This document shows, in pieces, positions 1-8,374 of a stretch of 64,000 nt of DNA (its first letter is position 1; each line of letters opens with the position of its first letter). The position numbers and the translations under genes were made by a program. The DNA is from Defluviitaleaceae bacterium (GTDB lineage: Bacteria; Bacillota; Clostridia; Lachnospirales; UBA5962): contig WRBA01000002.1 of the NCBI GenBank assembly GCA_009779915.1, positions 1 through 64,000 on the forward strand. Reading direction: 5' to 3'. A model generated the notes under the pieces. It worked only from the letters and a program-made list of their open reading frames with translations. It searched no databases and was not told the DNA's origin.

Positions 1-6
1 GCCTGT

Positions 7-223
7 CGTTAAAATGGCAAAGCCATTTTAACGAGGTACTTAAGGTATGAATCCGCCTGCAAGGTTTTGCTTCGCAACCCCCTGCGGCTGGTCGTCCGCT
101 ACGCGGACTGCTCGCCCAAGCGGTCCGGGTCAGCGGATTTCCCTCAGTCGGGCGAAGCCCGACTTGCGGATTAAAATTGGGAAACTCTTTGTTTCCCAAA
201 CCCTTCCCCCCATGCAAATGGGG
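7..223. repeat. cluster of short perfect hairpins downstream of ortB
   Basis: No credible gene lies in 1-265. The stretch holds a run of small palindromes: arms 7-18/22-33 (12 bp, loop AAA), 94-99/103-108, 147-153/157-163, 177-185/191-199 (9 bp) and 208-213/218-223. Several share a GGC-loop-GCC core that recurs in other intergenic gaps (near 6321-6342 and 12418-12446). The overlapping small open frame at 47-250 is built from these repeats and has low-complexity translation, so I do not call it a gene. Confidence 0.6.
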
Positions 224-238
224 TTTGTCTACACTCTG

Positions 239-265
239 AGTGCGGCATAAAAAGCCGCACTTTGT
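239..265. terminator. hairpin terminator between ortB and the repeat cluster
   Basis: Arms 239-246 (AGTGCGGC) and 254-261 (GCCGCACT) form an 8-bp GC-rich stem with an A/T loop. It is followed on the plus strand by TTTGTTT. It abuts the ortB stop codon, so it probably ends the minus-strand ort transcript and may act in both directions; the T-tract is better on the plus strand. Confidence 0.55.
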
Positions 266-1687
266 TTAAACTTTTGATAACTCCTCCAAACAAACCCTTA
301 CAAAAACCTCATCAGTCTTAGTTTCATCAGCAAGAAAACTTATATCCTCCGGCGTTATATTCCCTAAAGAATACCCCGCTGTTTTATTTTTTATCAAACT
401 CTTTCTAAGCCGCGTCAAATCCTGCTCTATAGCCTGTATTTTATCAGGGCTGTCCGGGAATATGATACTCTTACCGGGGACAGAATCTTTAGGGTTGCCA
501 AATTTAATATCTATGTCATTCTCTCGTGCAAAGCTAAGCTGTGCCTGTGGGTGCTTTCCGGCTCCTGTATACTCTGTTTCTTGTACGACCAATATTTCAT
601 CTTCATCCATTTCCCTTGCAATGGAAAAAGCGGCGGCAAGGCTTGTGTTCCCTGCAGGACCTCGCTCTAATCCTTCTAAAACAGCAAGAGCCTCAGTCAT
701 ATAAAAAACTTCCCCTTGAGTAATGAGAAAATACTTATCCATATATCTTAAAGGTCGCCCTGCTGAGCGGGGCACGTCGGAGCGGTCAGGGTTTGTGGCA
801 AAAGGCATACCAAAGCCTGTGTGCCCTGTTGTAAAGCTTTTTTGGTTAAAATTTACATCACTTGCCATATGAAGACCTGTTAAATCCACTGATGCGCCTA
901 TAACAACGGTTTTATCCGCTCCGGCATGTAAAAGTCCACGGGCTGTGCCTGTTAAATTGCCCCCTCCTGCATGGGTACAAACTACGGCGTCAGGGAACCT
1001 TCCGTATTTCTTTTTAATCTCTTCGGCAATTTCATAGCCTAAAGTTTCAATGCCCGCTATGCCGAAAGGGGTGTATAGCGAAGCATTCATATACCCTGTT
1101 TCCTCAAGTAAAGCCAAAAACACATAAAATAGCTCCGGTCCGACGGAAAGCTGTATAACCTCTGCCCCTAACGCCTCACATTTTCGTGCTTTTTCAATTA
1201 TTTCAGGTTGACCTGTCTTGTTGGAGTCATAGCATTCCTGCACTACAATACATTTAAGCCCATATCTTGCCGCTTGTGCCGCAACCGCTGCCCCGTAATT
1301 GCCGCTGGTTGCCGCTATTACCCCTTTAAACCCCATCTTCTTAGCATGATGGCATGAAATAGAGGCACGCCGCTCCTTAAAAGAGCCGGAAGGGTTCCCC
1401 GCTTCATCTTTTATAAAAATCCTTGCCCCTTTGCCCGGTTTTGCACTGTTACGCATTAAGGCGGTTATATTTTTAAGCTCAATAAGAGGGGTATCCCCCA
1501 CGGCAGAATTTTGCTGTATACGGCGCACATCCTCAAAAGTATAGCCTCCAAACCCCATCATAGCCTCATAATCAAAGGCAATCGAGCCTCTTTCGTATGT
1601 CTCATAATCTATGCCAAGGGAGGATTTCATAATATCACTTCTGCGTGCCATAAGCGCAGCGTAGCTCATGTCTTTTGCGTTTTTCAC
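266..1687 (-). CDS. ortB: 2-amino-4-oxopentanoate thiolase, beta subunit
   Basis: OrtB is the PLP-dependent subunit of 2-amino-4-ketopentanoate thiolase, which cleaves the C5 intermediate of ornithine fermentation with CoA to acetyl-CoA and D-alanine. The 473 residues have the fold type II (threonine-synthase/cysteine-synthase-like) layout. The Schiff-base lysine lies in GSFKERR (K104) and a glycine-rich phosphate-binding loop in THAGGGNLTGT. Length fits the family (about 470). The GTG start overlaps the ortA stop by 4 bases, indicating translational coupling. Neighbours ortA and ord make the assignment firm. The aminomutase genes oraS/oraE that usually follow are not seen; the window ends 265 bases downstream. 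Confidence 0.93.
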   Translation of the reverse strand: MKNAKDMSYAALMARRSDIMKSSLGIDYETYERGSIAFDYEAMMGFGGYTFEDVRRIQQNSAVGDTPLIELKNITALMRNSAKPGKGARIFIKDEAGNPSGSFKERRASISCHHAKKMGFKGVIAATSGNYGAAVAAQAARYGLKCIVVQECYDSNKTGQPEIIEKARKCEALGAEVIQLSVGPELFYVFLALLEETGYMNASLYTPFGIAGIETLGYEIAEEIKKKYGRFPDAVVCTHAGGGNLTGTARGLLHAGADKTVVIGASVDLTGLHMASDVNFNQKSFTTGHTGFGMPFATNPDRSDVPRSAGRPLRYMDKYFLITQGEVFYMTEALAVLEGLERGPAGNTSLAAAFSIAREMDEDEILVVQETEYTGAGKHPQAQLSFARENDIDIKFGNPKDSVPGKSIIFPDSPDKIQAIEQDLTRLRKSLIKNKTAGYSLGNITPEDISFLADETKTDEVFVRVCLEELSKV

Positions 1688-1968
1688 AATAATCCCCTAA
1701 CTTGTTCACAGATTTTTTTAAGCTCAGGCACGTAAGAGCCGTAATTTACGTCAAAACTTGGGTTTGCCTCGGTAAGTATACCATGCTCTAACCTCCCGGT
1801 GGTTGTTTTTACTGTTACAAAGGAGCCAATTAAACCATCCTCTTCAAGATAGCCTTTAACCCATTTTTTTAAGTCCGTTTTTTGAGTATCGGCAGGCAGA
1901 TTATGGGCGCGCTCAGCTGCTTTCAACACAACGCTTTCAATTGTTATCCAAGTACCTTTTTTAATCAT
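1684..1968 (-). CDS. ortA: 2-amino-4-oxopentanoate thiolase, alpha subunit
   Basis: OrtA is the small (about 100-residue) partner of OrtB in AKP thiolase. This 94-residue protein starts MIKKGTWITIESVVL and contains LEHGILTEANPSFDVNYG, in line with the short family. It has no signal peptide or membrane segment, so it is cytoplasmic. It lies 8 bases behind ord and overlaps ortB by 4 bases, so the three are one transcript. The small subunit has no recognisable catalytic motif of its own; the identification rests on length, sequence resemblance and position between ord and ortB. Confidence 0.9.
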   Translation of the reverse strand: MIKKGTWITIESVVLKAAERAHNLPADTQKTDLKKWVKGYLEEDGLIGSFVTVKTTTGRLEHGILTEANPSFDVNYGSYVPELKKICEQVRGLL

Positions 1969-1976
1969 ATGGGTAC

Positions 1977-3026
1977 CTACCTTTCAATCATTTCGGACAT
2001 ATCCCCCATAATCGCCCGGGGGATAGGCAAGTCAAGTAATGTTTTTAATCCGGGGCGGGCATTTATAACATGAGGTATCATATTAACGCACATAGCAATA
2101 GTGCCTATACCTCCCGGAATTTCGGGCTTTATTGCCATATCAATATTAGGTATGCCTTTTATATGGATATAATCTCCCGTATCCACATTTTCCATATGAG
2201 GCAGTATTTGCTGAGGATGCTCCATACTTATTTTAGCTTCGCCCTCTATATATCCGCATCCGCAGTGACGGCAGCCGGCAACATATCCGGCAGGGACTTT
2301 GGCATATTTGGTTTCGCGATAGACATTGCTAATGATGGGTTCACGTGTTTGTTCTATTTTGGGTGCGGACCAGCCCAATCCTTTTGCGACCAAGTTTATG
2401 GACTCATCAAAGCCAACATGACCTACTACTGTGCCGCTTTTTACCCCTTCAATAAAATCTTCTTCCCTAAGCCCAACTCCTTGCCCTTCCATTACAGAAG
2501 TACCAAAAGGTGAAAGGTCATTTACGCGAAGCGCTTTTATGGAATCGACACTTTCGCAGGCACCGGTTAAGGTTAATATCAGCAAATCCAATACCATACC
2601 CGGATTTATGCCGGTGCCAAGGACAGATACGCCATTTTTCTTTGCCAGCTCATCAATTTCTTTTGCCAGCTCCGGTTCTCCGGCAAAAGGATAAGCCATC
2701 TCCTCCGCTGTGGAAATTACGTTTATACCATTCTCCAGCAGCAGCTTAATTTGTGGGAAAGATGCCTTAGTAAAAGAAACAGTGGATAAAATCACTATAT
2801 CGACCTGACCTTTTGGGAAAGCTTTTAGAGGATCAGGCTCAAAAAACACATTTGGATGATTGTTTTTATTAAGCTCAGGGACTACTTCAAAAATACTTTT
2901 GCCTCCGAGGGACTCCTGACGGCTTACAACAGAGACTATTTCACAGCCTTTTTTGGAAAGGAGCATATTAACGATCCCTTTTCCCATAGCACCAAATCCC
3001 CAAACTCCAACACGTACTTTTTTCAT
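1977..3026 (-). CDS. ord: 2,4-diaminopentanoate dehydrogenase
   Basis: Ord oxidatively deaminates 2,4-diaminopentanoate to 2-amino-4-oxopentanoate with NAD(P)+, the step between the B12-dependent ornithine aminomutase and AKP thiolase. An N-terminal Rossmann motif (VGVWGFGAMGKGI) starts about residue 6, followed by a dihydrodipicolinate-reductase-like fold; the 349-residue length is normal. I place the start at the internal ATG (3026) because GGAGG lies 8 bases before it; a TTG at 3041 would put that ribosome site inside the gene. First gene of the ord-ortA-ortB unit, 37 bases behind the lipid kinase. Confidence 0.93.
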   Translation of the reverse strand: MKKVRVGVWGFGAMGKGIVNMLLSKKGCEIVSVVSRQESLGGKSIFEVVPELNKNNHPNVFFEPDPLKAFPKGQVDIVILSTVSFTKASFPQIKLLLENGINVISTAEEMAYPFAGEPELAKEIDELAKKNGVSVLGTGINPGMVLDLLILTLTGACESVDSIKALRVNDLSPFGTSVMEGQGVGLREEDFIEGVKSGTVVGHVGFDESINLVAKGLGWSAPKIEQTREPIISNVYRETKYAKVPAGYVAGCRHCGCGYIEGEAKISMEHPQQILPHMENVDTGDYIHIKGIPNIDMAIKPEIPGGIGTIAMCVNMIPHVINARPGLKTLLDLPIPRAIMGDMSEMIER

Positions 3027-3063
3027 ATAATATTCCTCCAAAGTTAGAACATAGGTTCTTGAT

Positions 3064-3975
3064 TTATGTAAACAGCTGCAATGCTTTAGGTATTATCTCA
3101 AATTTTATATTGCCGGATTTTTCATACAAATTGCCGTCTAAACAAAGCACCTCCGCATGGGGCAAAGTAATTGTCAGAGATTTGCAGTTTAAATAGCGTA
3201 CTTGCTTTAATTTAGTATGCAGCGAAAACAGCAGAGTAGGGAAGAGTACCATAGCCATAGGGCGGCTTATGGCATCCACAAGGCATAGGGTAATCTGAGC
3301 ATCATCAATAATTGCATGAGGCGCGATAGGGAGACCGCCGCCGTAGTAGCACCCGTTGCACATTGCGGCAAGGGCATATCGACCCTCCAATGTTTCATTG
3401 CCTGCCTCTATAGTAAGCTGCAGGTTCTTATGGCGGATTATACTCTTATAAACAGCCGCCAAATAAGCATAATGCCCAAATTTCTTTTTAAACCCCATAG
3501 CGTTTTTAACAATACGAGCGTCTAAACCAATATTACCAATATTTAAAAAAGCCATACCATCAGCTTTTATTAAATCCACTGTGCGAAGCCGCTTATCCAT
3601 TACCGCGTCAAAAACCGTCTTTGCGGCTTGTCCGCCCTTTTTCTTTTTGTATTGCGCCCTTTCCAGAGTAATAGCAAAATCATTGCCGCTGCCGCAAGGG
3701 AAAAGAGCAAGGGGAATTGGTATAGCAGGCTCTTCTTTAAAGGCTTCTGCCATCCCCGCTACAATTTCTTGGATAGTACCGTCACCTCCTATGCCGATTA
3801 TGCCGTCACTTCCGACTGTGCATATAGCACGGGCTTTTTCATAGGCGTCTATAGGTGCGGTGGTTTTATAGACTTCATAAGCCATGCTATTATCGTCAAA
3901 AAGCTTAGTCAAATAGGGAAGTTGTTTAAGACTTTGACCCCGCCCGGCAGCAGGGTTTACAATAATATGATACAT
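3064..3975 (-). CDS. diacylglycerol kinase family lipid kinase (YegS/DgkB type)
   Basis: Soluble lipid kinase of the DAGK catalytic family, probably phosphorylating diacylglycerol or a related lipid with ATP at the membrane surface. It begins MYHIIVNPAAGRG, the classic N-terminal nucleotide-site motif, and carries GGDGTIQEIVAGM and PCGSGNDFA, both hallmark motifs. The 303-residue length fits. The start is taken at 3975, preceded by AAGGA; an upstream ATG at 4071 would add about 32 residues not found in the family. It is close upstream of ord on the same strand, possibly co-transcribed, with no obvious metabolic link. Confidence 0.88.
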   Translation of the reverse strand: MYHIIVNPAAGRGQSLKQLPYLTKLFDDNSMAYEVYKTTAPIDAYEKARAICTVGSDGIIGIGGDGTIQEIVAGMAEAFKEEPAIPIPLALFPCGSGNDFAITLERAQYKKKKGGQAAKTVFDAVMDKRLRTVDLIKADGMAFLNIGNIGLDARIVKNAMGFKKKFGHYAYLAAVYKSIIRHKNLQLTIEAGNETLEGRYALAAMCNGCYYGGGLPIAPHAIIDDAQITLCLVDAISRPMAMVLFPTLLFSLHTKLKQVRYLNCKSLTITLPHAEVLCLDGNLYEKSGNIKFEIIPKALQLFT

Positions 3976-4141
3976 ATATTTTTCCTTCTTTAGTAACTGA
4001 GATTGTTTTTGTCTCAATTGACTATACACTTTTTTAAAAACGACGCCTTGTTCAGGCGTCGTAGCTTGCATACTAAGAATTAGACTTGTCCGCTAACCTG
4101 TTTTATAGTGAAAAATAAGCCGAAAATGCGGCAAAATGAGG

Positions 4142-4663
4142 TTAACGACCAGGTCTGTTGTTTAAATTCTCAACAATTTGTTTTAAGTCCGCAAGTTCTT
4201 CTTTCAAAGAAGCAATTTCTTTTTTAAAAACGGCAAATTCACTATCGTCTACTTTTTCTTTAATATCTTTTTTTGACTCTTTTGCGACGCCGTTTTTGCC
4301 GATGGCACGCTCCATGGCTTGCACCACCCGCTCAGGACTTGGAGGTTTTACTATATAATCTATAGCTCCGGCTTTAAGGCACTCCCTAACATCAACCTCT
4401 TCATTTGATGCGGTACACATAATGATTTTTGCATCAGGGTCTACTTTTAAAAGCCCTTTAACCACTCCAAGTCCGTCTAAATAGGGCATAGTAATATCTA
4501 AAAACACCAAATCAGGTTTTTTTGATCTATATTCACTTACAGCTTCCATACCATCACCGGCTTCGTAAATATCATCCTCGCTTAAAGGGAAGCTTTTTAA
4601 TAAAATGTTTTTTAAGGTCATTCGCATGATGCTGGCATCATCCACAATTAATACAGATATCAT
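4142..4663 (-). CDS. CheY-like response regulator with C-terminal coiled coil
   Basis: A receiver domain fills residues 1 to about 125: acidic pair in LIVDDAS, phospho-acceptor Asp in LVFLDITMP, Thr/Ser in MCTAS, Lys in IVKPP. A 45-residue charged tail (FKKEIASLKEELADLKQIVENL) predicts a coiled coil instead of a DNA-binding or enzymatic output domain, so output is probably by protein contact. The ATG at 4663 has GGAG six bases upstream; an ATG at 4675 lacks a ribosome site. No histidine kinase or chemotaxis gene is adjacent. Confidence 0.85.
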   Translation of the reverse strand: MISVLIVDDASIMRMTLKNILLKSFPLSEDDIYEAGDGMEAVSEYRSKKPDLVFLDITMPYLDGLGVVKGLLKVDPDAKIIMCTASNEEVDVRECLKAGAIDYIVKPPSPERVVQAMERAIGKNGVAKESKKDIKEKVDDSEFAVFKKEIASLKEELADLKQIVENLNNRPGR

Positions 4664-4722
4664 AATAGGCTCCATTTCGTAAGGCTTATGAATCTTTTCG
4701 TATTATTACTATATCAAATTAC

Positions 4723-6306
4723 TTAAAGAAAAGCAACGGTTATAAGTATTACAGCAAAAAAGGCACTCATCGAAAAACAAACAGCTTTAAAGCCAAAATT
4801 AATAGCTCCAAAGCGCACAAGGAAAGCATTGCCTTTTACAAACCGCTTGTAAATAAACAAGCCTGCAAGGACACTTGCGGCAAATATAAGGGATTTTTGA
4901 ATATAACCGATTAGAGATATACTAACTTTTGTATGGAACAAAAACTCTATAAACCATATGCCGAATACACCGCCAATAAGACATATTACGCCTAAAATTA
5001 GAGTGGGAATTGTACGGCTTCGCTCCGCTACAGGTATATCTCCAACTAAATCCGAGTCGCCAAAAAAGATATAAGAGTATTTTATAAAAGATATTATAGT
5101 GCCAAGGCTTATAATAATAGTTGCCGCGTTAAGTAAAGGAGGTACATCATAAGCTATAAAGTATTTTGATATGCTGCCTATGAATAATGGGGCACCTGTT
5201 ATTCCCAAAACTGCCGCAATTGAGCCTATGGCAACTAAAGGCATCCGCTTTAGTACTCCTCGTATTTTATATGCATCTCCCGTTCCGTAAGAGTGGACGA
5301 TTATACCGGCACTTAAAAATAAAGTGGTTTTAAACATGGCATGGCTTACAATATGGTACATACCGCCTATATATGAATAATAACTTCCCGAATTAATACC
5401 TATGATAATAAGCCCAACCTGGGATATAGTATGATATGCTAAAATCATTCGTATATCAGTTTGGCATATAGCCATAAATGCGCCAAAGAGACCGGCTGCA
5501 ATACCAATTATAAGAAACAGCTCACTTGAAGCCCCAACTCCAAAAATACCTTGAAAACGTAAAAGAAGATATATGGCAGATTTAATTTGCAGTCCCGAAA
5601 GTATTGCCATAACGGCTGTAGGGGCTTGTGGGTATACCCTAACCTTAGGCGTCCAGCTGAAAAAGGGTACAAGGGCACATTTAAAGCCAATTGTAGTCAT
5701 TATAAGGGCGTAGGGAAGAGCTAATTCGCTGCGTGTCATATTGGTAATCCGCTCCGCCACATAAGCCATGTCCATCGCTCCGGTCATCATATAAACATAG
5801 CCAAGCCCAAGAAGATAAAATTGCATAGCAATCACACTTAGCATCAAAAACACCATGCCGAAAAACATACTGCGCTTGCCCCGGTCATACATCAAAAGCA
5901 CGGCAATAACAACAGTACTAACCTCCGCCAAAACAAAAACATTAAACAAATCTCTTGTAAAAAACAGCCCTATTAAAGCCGCCTCGAGTAAGAACAGCAA
6001 AAACCAGAAAGTACGGCTTTCCTTTTGATTAAGGGTATATATGGATACAAGGAGGAATATAAAAGTTGTCAGTAAAACGAAAGCGGCAGCCAAAGCATCC
6101 GCATACAAAATAATCCCCATAACATCATCATAAGTCCCTACGAAAATAGTAAGCTCCTCACTGTGTATGGATAAGACCAAGAAGAAGGCAAATACCGCAA
6201 GTGCCGATTGAAAGAAAACGGCAATGAATTTTGCAACCTTGTGAGTAGACAGCATATATAGTAAAACAGCGATTAAAACAGGTACAATTACGAAAAAAGT
6301 CAGCAT
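4723..6306 (-). CDS. mrpD: Mrp/Mbh antiporter subunit D (NuoN/MnhD-like)
   Basis: Polytopic membrane protein of the proton-conducting subunit family shared by complex I, Mrp antiporters and membrane-bound hydrogenases. The 527 residues form about 14 hydrophobic segments. The region around FKCALVPFFSWTPKVRVYPQAPTAVMA, with the conserved Lys and HTISQVG motif, is diagnostic of NuoN/MrpD. The start at 6306 follows AGGAGAT; a start at 6339 would add 11 residues and hide that site. Last gene of the six-gene antiporter cluster. Because no hydrogenase or NuoCD-like gene follows, it should work as a cation/proton antiporter. Confidence 0.9.
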   Translation of the reverse strand: MLTFFVIVPVLIAVLLYMLSTHKVAKFIAVFFQSALAVFAFFLVLSIHSEELTIFVGTYDDVMGIILYADALAAAFVLLTTFIFLLVSIYTLNQKESRTFWFLLFLLEAALIGLFFTRDLFNVFVLAEVSTVVIAVLLMYDRGKRSMFFGMVFLMLSVIAMQFYLLGLGYVYMMTGAMDMAYVAERITNMTRSELALPYALIMTTIGFKCALVPFFSWTPKVRVYPQAPTAVMAILSGLQIKSAIYLLLRFQGIFGVGASSELFLIIGIAAGLFGAFMAICQTDIRMILAYHTISQVGLIIIGINSGSYYSYIGGMYHIVSHAMFKTTLFLSAGIIVHSYGTGDAYKIRGVLKRMPLVAIGSIAAVLGITGAPLFIGSISKYFIAYDVPPLLNAATIIISLGTIISFIKYSYIFFGDSDLVGDIPVAERSRTIPTLILGVICLIGGVFGIWFIEFLFHTKVSISLIGYIQKSLIFAASVLAGLFIYKRFVKGNAFLVRFGAINFGFKAVCFSMSAFFAVILITVAFL

Positions 6307-6362
6307 ATTTATCTCCTGTCGAAAAAGTGGCTTTGCCATTTAGCGTAGTACCGCTGCTTAAC

Positions 6363-6755
6363 TTAATCTTTTAAATGGTCGCCGTACAAGCTTTCTTTAA
6401 AGGCTTCATCTTCCGCTTTTTCCATAGCTTTCCAGTCAGTCATAAGATGCTTGCGAAACAAAGTATTTAACATTGTAATAATTACGGCGGTAACAGATAT
6501 GCCTATTATAATAGCCGTAAGCATAAGTGCCTGAGGCAAAGGGTCAGCAATATATGAGGTATTATCTAAAAGGGCTGTATTATCAATAATAGGCGGGATA
6601 GAACCCCTGCCTATAGTCAGCCAAAACATAATAACGGCCGTTTGCATCATCAAGGCAAATATAATAGACTTTACAATGTTATTACAAGTGATAAGCCCAA
6701 AAATACATATAAAAAACATAATAATCGAAAACACTTCTAAATACCTAAAAATCAT
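6363..6755 (-). CDS. mrpC: Mrp/Mbh antiporter subunit C (NuoK-like)
   Basis: Small three-helix membrane protein (130 residues) of the MnhC/NuoK family: helix 1 FSIIMFFICIFGLI, helix 2 SIIFALMMQTAVIMFWL, helix 3 after the signature DPLPQALMLTAIIIG. That last motif is close to invariant in MrpC. The start at 6755 is preceded by AAAGGAG; longer starts would overlap mrpB. It lies 14 bases behind the mrpB fusion and 56 bases ahead of mrpD. The loop between helices 2 and 3 is slightly longer than usual (about 28 residues). An AAATGGCAAAGCCACTTT-like hairpin sits at 6321-6342, overlapping the start region of mrpD. Confidence 0.9.
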   Translation of the reverse strand: MIFRYLEVFSIIMFFICIFGLITCNNIVKSIIFALMMQTAVIMFWLTIGRGSIPPIIDNTALLDNTSYIADPLPQALMLTAIIIGISVTAVIITMLNTLFRKHLMTDWKAMEKAEDEAFKESLYGDHLKD

Positions 6756-6769
6756 CGCAAACTCCTTTC

Positions 6770-7720
6770 CTATCTCCGTTCGAAGGCGATATACCTGTAA
6801 AAAAGTATGAAAAATCCACAAGCTACTTTAAGTCCGATAAACACATTCATAAGTATCAGATAAGCCCGCTGGAACATTGGTAAATACGCCGTAGGCAGTA
6901 ATGCGGCTGCCCCCAGGAATACAGCAATAATCGAAAGCAAAATAATACTTAGGAAAATCAGCTCTTCAAGCTGCATTACCCGCTTAACAGAAATATCATA
7001 AATATTATAAACCATATACCTGCAAATGAAAAAAGTAGCTACAGCAAGCCCGCCTTGGAAGCCTCCGCCTGCGGAAATATGACCGTTTACTACAAGATAG
7101 CCCCCAAAAAGGACAATTATAGGGCATATAATTCGCAAGGTAAATACTGCCATACCTGAATTTTCAATTTCACTATGGTGACCGTCGCTTACTGAACTGT
7201 CGCTAAAATGAGACATATGAACAACGGCCACAACGGAAACCACAAGAATAAGAGCTTCAAAGAGAGTATCATAAACTCTATAGGCAAGTAAAATAGCTGT
7301 TACGGCATTCTTTCCCCCTACATCAGAGATAAAATTGGATAAATACCATTCCTTAAGATAGGTGGATGCGGCAGTATCCGGCATAGTGTATATATACAAA
7401 GCAAAAAGCCCTGCACAAAATACAAATGGCAATGTAATACCCTTAAGTTTCCTAAAAAACTGATTAATTTCAATTTTCTCCCGGGTGATATTGGTTTGAT
7501 TGCCATAATATTTACCAACAAAAATGATGAAAAACACAGTAGTAAAGGCGGAAATACCCGCTTCTGCCATTGCCACGTCAGGCGCGCCTAAAAATAGGTA
7601 TACTACAGAACTAATTAATGAAAAAATACCGAAATAAATAATAATCCTATAAAGCCTGCTTTCAAAAACAATAAACAAGCCGCTTATTATCCATAATATA
7701 AACAATGCATTTATTTCCAT
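6770..7720 (-). CDS. fused MrpA C-terminal (MbhD/MbhE) and MrpB antiporter subunit
   Basis: A 316-residue membrane protein carrying modules that are separate genes in Mbh operons. Residues 1 to about 75 match the MbhD/DUF4040 module (signature GAPDVAMAEAGISAFTTVFF). Residues about 85-175 match the MbhE segment (RVYDTLFEALILVVSV). Residues about 185-316 are MrpB-like (GGYLVVNGHISAGGGFQGG). In Mrp systems the first two modules sit at the C-terminus of the very large MrpA; here they are joined to MrpB and the ND5-like MrpA body is absent. ATG start with GGAG upstream; 18 bases behind mrpG. Confidence 0.88.
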   Translation of the reverse strand: MEINALFILWIISGLFIVFESRLYRIIIYFGIFSLISSVVYLFLGAPDVAMAEAGISAFTTVFFIIFVGKYYGNQTNITREKIEINQFFRKLKGITLPFVFCAGLFALYIYTMPDTAASTYLKEWYLSNFISDVGGKNAVTAILLAYRVYDTLFEALILVVSVVAVVHMSHFSDSSVSDGHHSEIENSGMAVFTLRIICPIIVLFGGYLVVNGHISAGGGFQGGLAVATFFICRYMVYNIYDISVKRVMQLEELIFLSIILLSIIAVFLGAAALLPTAYLPMFQRAYLILMNVFIGLKVACGFFILFYRYIAFERR

Positions 7721-7738
7721 AAGTATTAATCTCCATTG

Positions 7739-8089
7739 TTAGTTTTCCTTGAGAGTAGTCTCTCTCTCGCCATCGTCAATTTCAGTCTCAGCCACCTCAT
7801 ACCCGCTTAGATATGCCGAGCGCGCCATAATATGTGCCACAAGAGGGTTGAGTATAAGCATAATAATTATAATAAGCATAAGCTTACCTGAAAAAAAGCT
7901 AATGCCGTGGCGTATAACAAAGCCCATAATAAGGGTAAACATACCTACAGTATCGATTTTTGAAGCTACTAATATCCTGGGGTAAAAGTCCTTAAGCAAA
8001 AAAATGCCGAAAACCCCAAATACCATAAAGGCAATCCCTATGCTAATAACAATATTGCCAATTAAATACTGAATACTTTGTATATCCAT
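7739..8089 (-). CDS. mrpG: Mrp/Mbh antiporter subunit G
   Basis: The 116-residue MnhG/PhaG family protein has three transmembrane helices and the family motif FGIFLLKDFYPRILVASKIDTVGM (residues about 26-49). The C-terminal tail is charged and cytoplasmic. It shares one base with mrpF at 8089, so the two are translationally coupled. MrpG is an essential small subunit of the antiporter complex with no catalytic residue known. The cluster order E-F-G-[A'B]-C-D matches the antiporter half of Mbh hydrogenase operons more closely than the classic mrpABCDEFG order. Confidence 0.9.
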   Translation of the reverse strand: MDIQSIQYLIGNIVISIGIAFMVFGVFGIFLLKDFYPRILVASKIDTVGMFTLIMGFVIRHGISFFSGKLMLIIIIMLILNPLVAHIMARSAYLSGYEVAETEIDDGERETTLKEN

Positions 8090-8355
8090 TATTTCTTACC
8101 TCTTTTTCTCCCTAATTTCCTCTCTGACAAGAAAAGTGCAATAAAAATTGTACTGACAAAACCCATTAAAGCATATACAATGGCAAAATCTAAGAGGAAA
8201 GTAGTCTCATAAAGGGAAGCGAATACAATAATAACTACAATAATTTTTGTAGAGATTAAATTCATCCCCAAAAGCCTATCCCATATAGTGGGACCTTTTA
8301 AGACCCTTATAAGATATAATGCAAGCATTACAAACATAATCCATAATATAATCAT
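8089..8355 (-). CDS. mrpF: Mrp/Mbh antiporter subunit F
   Basis: The 88-residue MnhF/PhaF family membrane protein has three helices. It carries the characteristic RVLKGPTIWDRLLGMNLISTK between helices 1 and 2 (the GPT.WDR..G.N motif is the family signature) and LLDFAIVYALMGFVST in helix 3. A positively charged tail (KLGRKRGKK) follows. ATG start directly after mrpE (19 bases); the stop codon overlaps the mrpG start by one base. Confidence 0.91.
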   Translation of the reverse strand: MIILWIMFVMLALYLIRVLKGPTIWDRLLGMNLISTKIIVVIIVFASLYETTFLLDFAIVYALMGFVSTIFIALFLSERKLGRKRGKK

Positions 8356-8374
8356 AATATATCCAAAACCTCCG

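Noticed and set aside
47-250. 67-codon plus-strand frame
   Set aside because: It is made of the palindromic repeats at 1-223, has no ribosome site and no plausible protein sequence.
4064-4141. Possible hydrogenase or histidine-kinase partner genes near the antiporter cluster and response regulator
   Set aside because: The flanking genes are lipid kinase and housekeeping genes; no catalytic NiFe or kinase sequence is present.
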